From Ensifer sp. USDA 6670 (lineage in GTDB: Bacteria; Pseudomonadota; Alphaproteobacteria; Rhizobiales; Rhizobiaceae), in the NCBI GenBank assembly GCA_000421085.1, contig ATWE01000027.1, forward strand, positions 1 through 56,313: a stretch of 56,313 nucleotides of DNA, written 5' to 3'. Position 1 is the stretch's first letter; each line of letters starts with the position of its first letter. The notes beneath the pieces were generated by a model that was not told the DNA's origin, made no database searches, and saw only the letters and a list, made by a program, of their open reading frames with translations. Shown piece after piece: positions 55,305 to 56,313 of the stretch. A program made the position numbers and the translations under genes.

Positions 55305-56313
55305 ATGTCTCTTGCAAGATTGAGCTTCTCGATGATTGTGGCAGCAGCAATGCTTGCTGCGCTGCCGGCTTCTGCCGACCCAATCCTCGTCAACAGCGAC
55401 AACTTCGTGCGCGCTGAGAGCGACCTCTACTTCTCCGGCATCGCCGCGAACGGTGGCTTCGGGAAGTTCGACCACACGCGCGAAATGGCACCCCTCGACA
55501 AGCAGACAATCATCCGTCTGAACCGGGACACTCTTTATTCCTCCGCGGTGTTCGATCTCGATGCCGGGCCGGTGACAATTAAGGTGCCGGATACCGGCGG
55601 CCGGTTCGTGTCGCTTCTGGTGATTGACCAGGACCACTATGCCCATGGCGTGTATTACGGGGCTGGCTCGTACACGTTGACACGCGAAGACATAGGGACC
55701 CGCTACGTCGTGGCTGCCTTCCGCTTTTTTGCCGATCCCAATAGCGCCGACGACATGAAGAAGGTTCATGCGCTTCAAGATGCGGTAACGGTCAAGCAGG
55801 CAGCAGAGGGTAGCTTCGAAATCCCCGAATGGGATGGAAAAAGCCGTGACAGGACCCGCCGCGCGCTCCTCGATCTCGGCGCGCTGCTCCCGGACACCGC
55901 GAAGATGTTTGGGTCGCGCGACGAAGTAGATCCGGTCCGGCATCTGATTGGATCGGCACTTGGATGGGGTGGAAATCCGGACAAGGAAGCGCTCTATCTC
56001 AACGTGACACCGGAAAAGAATGACGGCAAGAGCATCTACCAACTGACGGTGAAGGACGTTCCCGTAAAAGACTTCTGGTCGGTCACGGTCTACAACAGGG
56101 AGGGCTTTTTTACTCCCAACCAGTTCAATGCCTACTCCCTGAATAACGTGACCGCCCACAAGAGCCAGGATAGCTCTGTCACGATCCAGTTCGGAGGCTG
56201 CGATGGCAAAGTCGCCAACTGCCTGCCGACACCCGAAGGGTGGAACTACATGGTCCGCCTATATCGGCCCCAGATGCGAGTCCTCGACGGAAGCTGGAAG
56301 TTCCCGGTCGCGG
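55305..56313 (+). CDS. DUF1254/DUF1214 exported protein (3' end outside the window)
   Basis: The first 336 residues of a protein that continues past the window edge. Signal peptide MSLARLSFSMIVAAAMLAAL ending ASA (about residue 24). The N-terminal DUF1254 part includes RLNRDTLYSSAVFDLDAG and RFVSLLVIDQDHYAHGVYYG; the DUF1214 part includes VPVKDFWSVTVYNREGFF. Such two-domain proteins are common in soil bacteria and their function is not established. ATG 55305 has GGTGGG upstream. It is divergent from the Crp/Fnr-family gene. Confidence 0.82.
   Translation, partial: MSLARLSFSMIVAAAMLAALPASADPILVNSDNFVRAESDLYFSGIAANGGFGKFDHTREMAPLDKQTIIRLNRDTLYSSAVFDLDAGPVTIKVPDTGGRFVSLLVIDQDHYAHGVYYGAGSYTLTREDIGTRYVVAAFRFFADPNSADDMKKVHALQDAVTVKQAAEGSFEIPEWDGKSRDRTRRALLDLGALLPDTAKMFGSRDEVDPVRHLIGSALGWGGNPDKEALYLNVTPEKNDGKSIYQLTVKDVPVKDFWSVTVYNREGFFTPNQFNAYSLNNVTAHKSQDSSVTIQFGGCDGKVANCLPTPEGWNYMVRLYRPQMRVLDGSWKFPVA

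Overview
The window reads as GC-rich alphaproteobacterial DNA of a Rhizobiaceae type, most likely Sinorhizobium/Ensifer and plausibly a chromid or megaplasmid rather than the core chromosome. The reasons are the many solute-transport cassettes with local regulators, a groESL operon beside usg, rhizobial-looking palindromic intergenic repeats (for example 14802-14906, 23285-23380, 40968-41140, 48741-48876 and 49306-49417) and the protein families present. The species and replicon are inference.

Layout. 1-708: end of an unrecognised gene and what looks like the 5' end of a degraded ISNCY-type transposase. 698-2479: a Kef-type cation/proton antiporter. 2561-6377 (minus): a three-subunit periplasmic molybdenum aldehyde/xanthine oxidoreductase of PaoABC type, followed by an AraC regulator. 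7736-10289 (minus): a Cpx-like stress locus (Spy/CpxP-like protein, OmpR-type regulator, histidine kinase) with a GTAAA-N5-GTAAA box upstream. 10423-11949: a DnaQ-fold exonuclease and a DUF899 protein. 12148-14137 (minus): groES-groEL behind a CIRCE-like operator, then usg. 14954-19503: an onium-compound or betaine locus (cupin DMSP-lyase-family protein, TMADH-like demethylase, TetR regulator, orphan betaine-type binding protein). 19603-20586: an L,D-transpeptidase.

20675-28664 is a metal and metalloid block: an ArsR regulator with an MFS exporter, a small exported protein, a CopZ-like chaperone, two copper P1B-ATPases and a CueR regulator, with a clear CueR promoter before the first ATPase. 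28679-31219 holds a YqaA-type membrane protein, a family 4 glycosyltransferase and an ExoD-like protein. 31385-35439 is a tightly overlapped four-gene cassette: a 70-residue protein, an N-formylglutamate amidohydrolase-family protein, a DUF1704 (QEGLA) putative zinc carboxypeptidase and a GshB/RimK-like ATP-grasp ligase. I consider it the best candidate for an undescribed system. It joins a peptide-bond-forming enzyme family to a family whose animal members remove C-terminal tyrosine from tubulin.

35598-40958 is a galactofuranose/ribose-type ABC importer with a FadR-type regulator. 41102-47370 (minus) is a second sugar operon (dehydrogenase, isomerase, binding protein, two permeases, ATPase), controlled from a perfect 16-bp palindrome shared with a divergent LacI regulator (47604-48653). 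The rest holds a small exported protein, a 112-bp inverted-repeat element, a class C beta-lactamase, an orphan minus-strand gene, a frameshifted TDT/SLAC1-family gene coupled to a GlxA-type regulator, a Crp/Fnr regulator and the start of a DUF1254/DUF1214 protein cut by the window end. I saw no rRNA, complete tRNA, CRISPR array, intact insertion sequence or replication origin.
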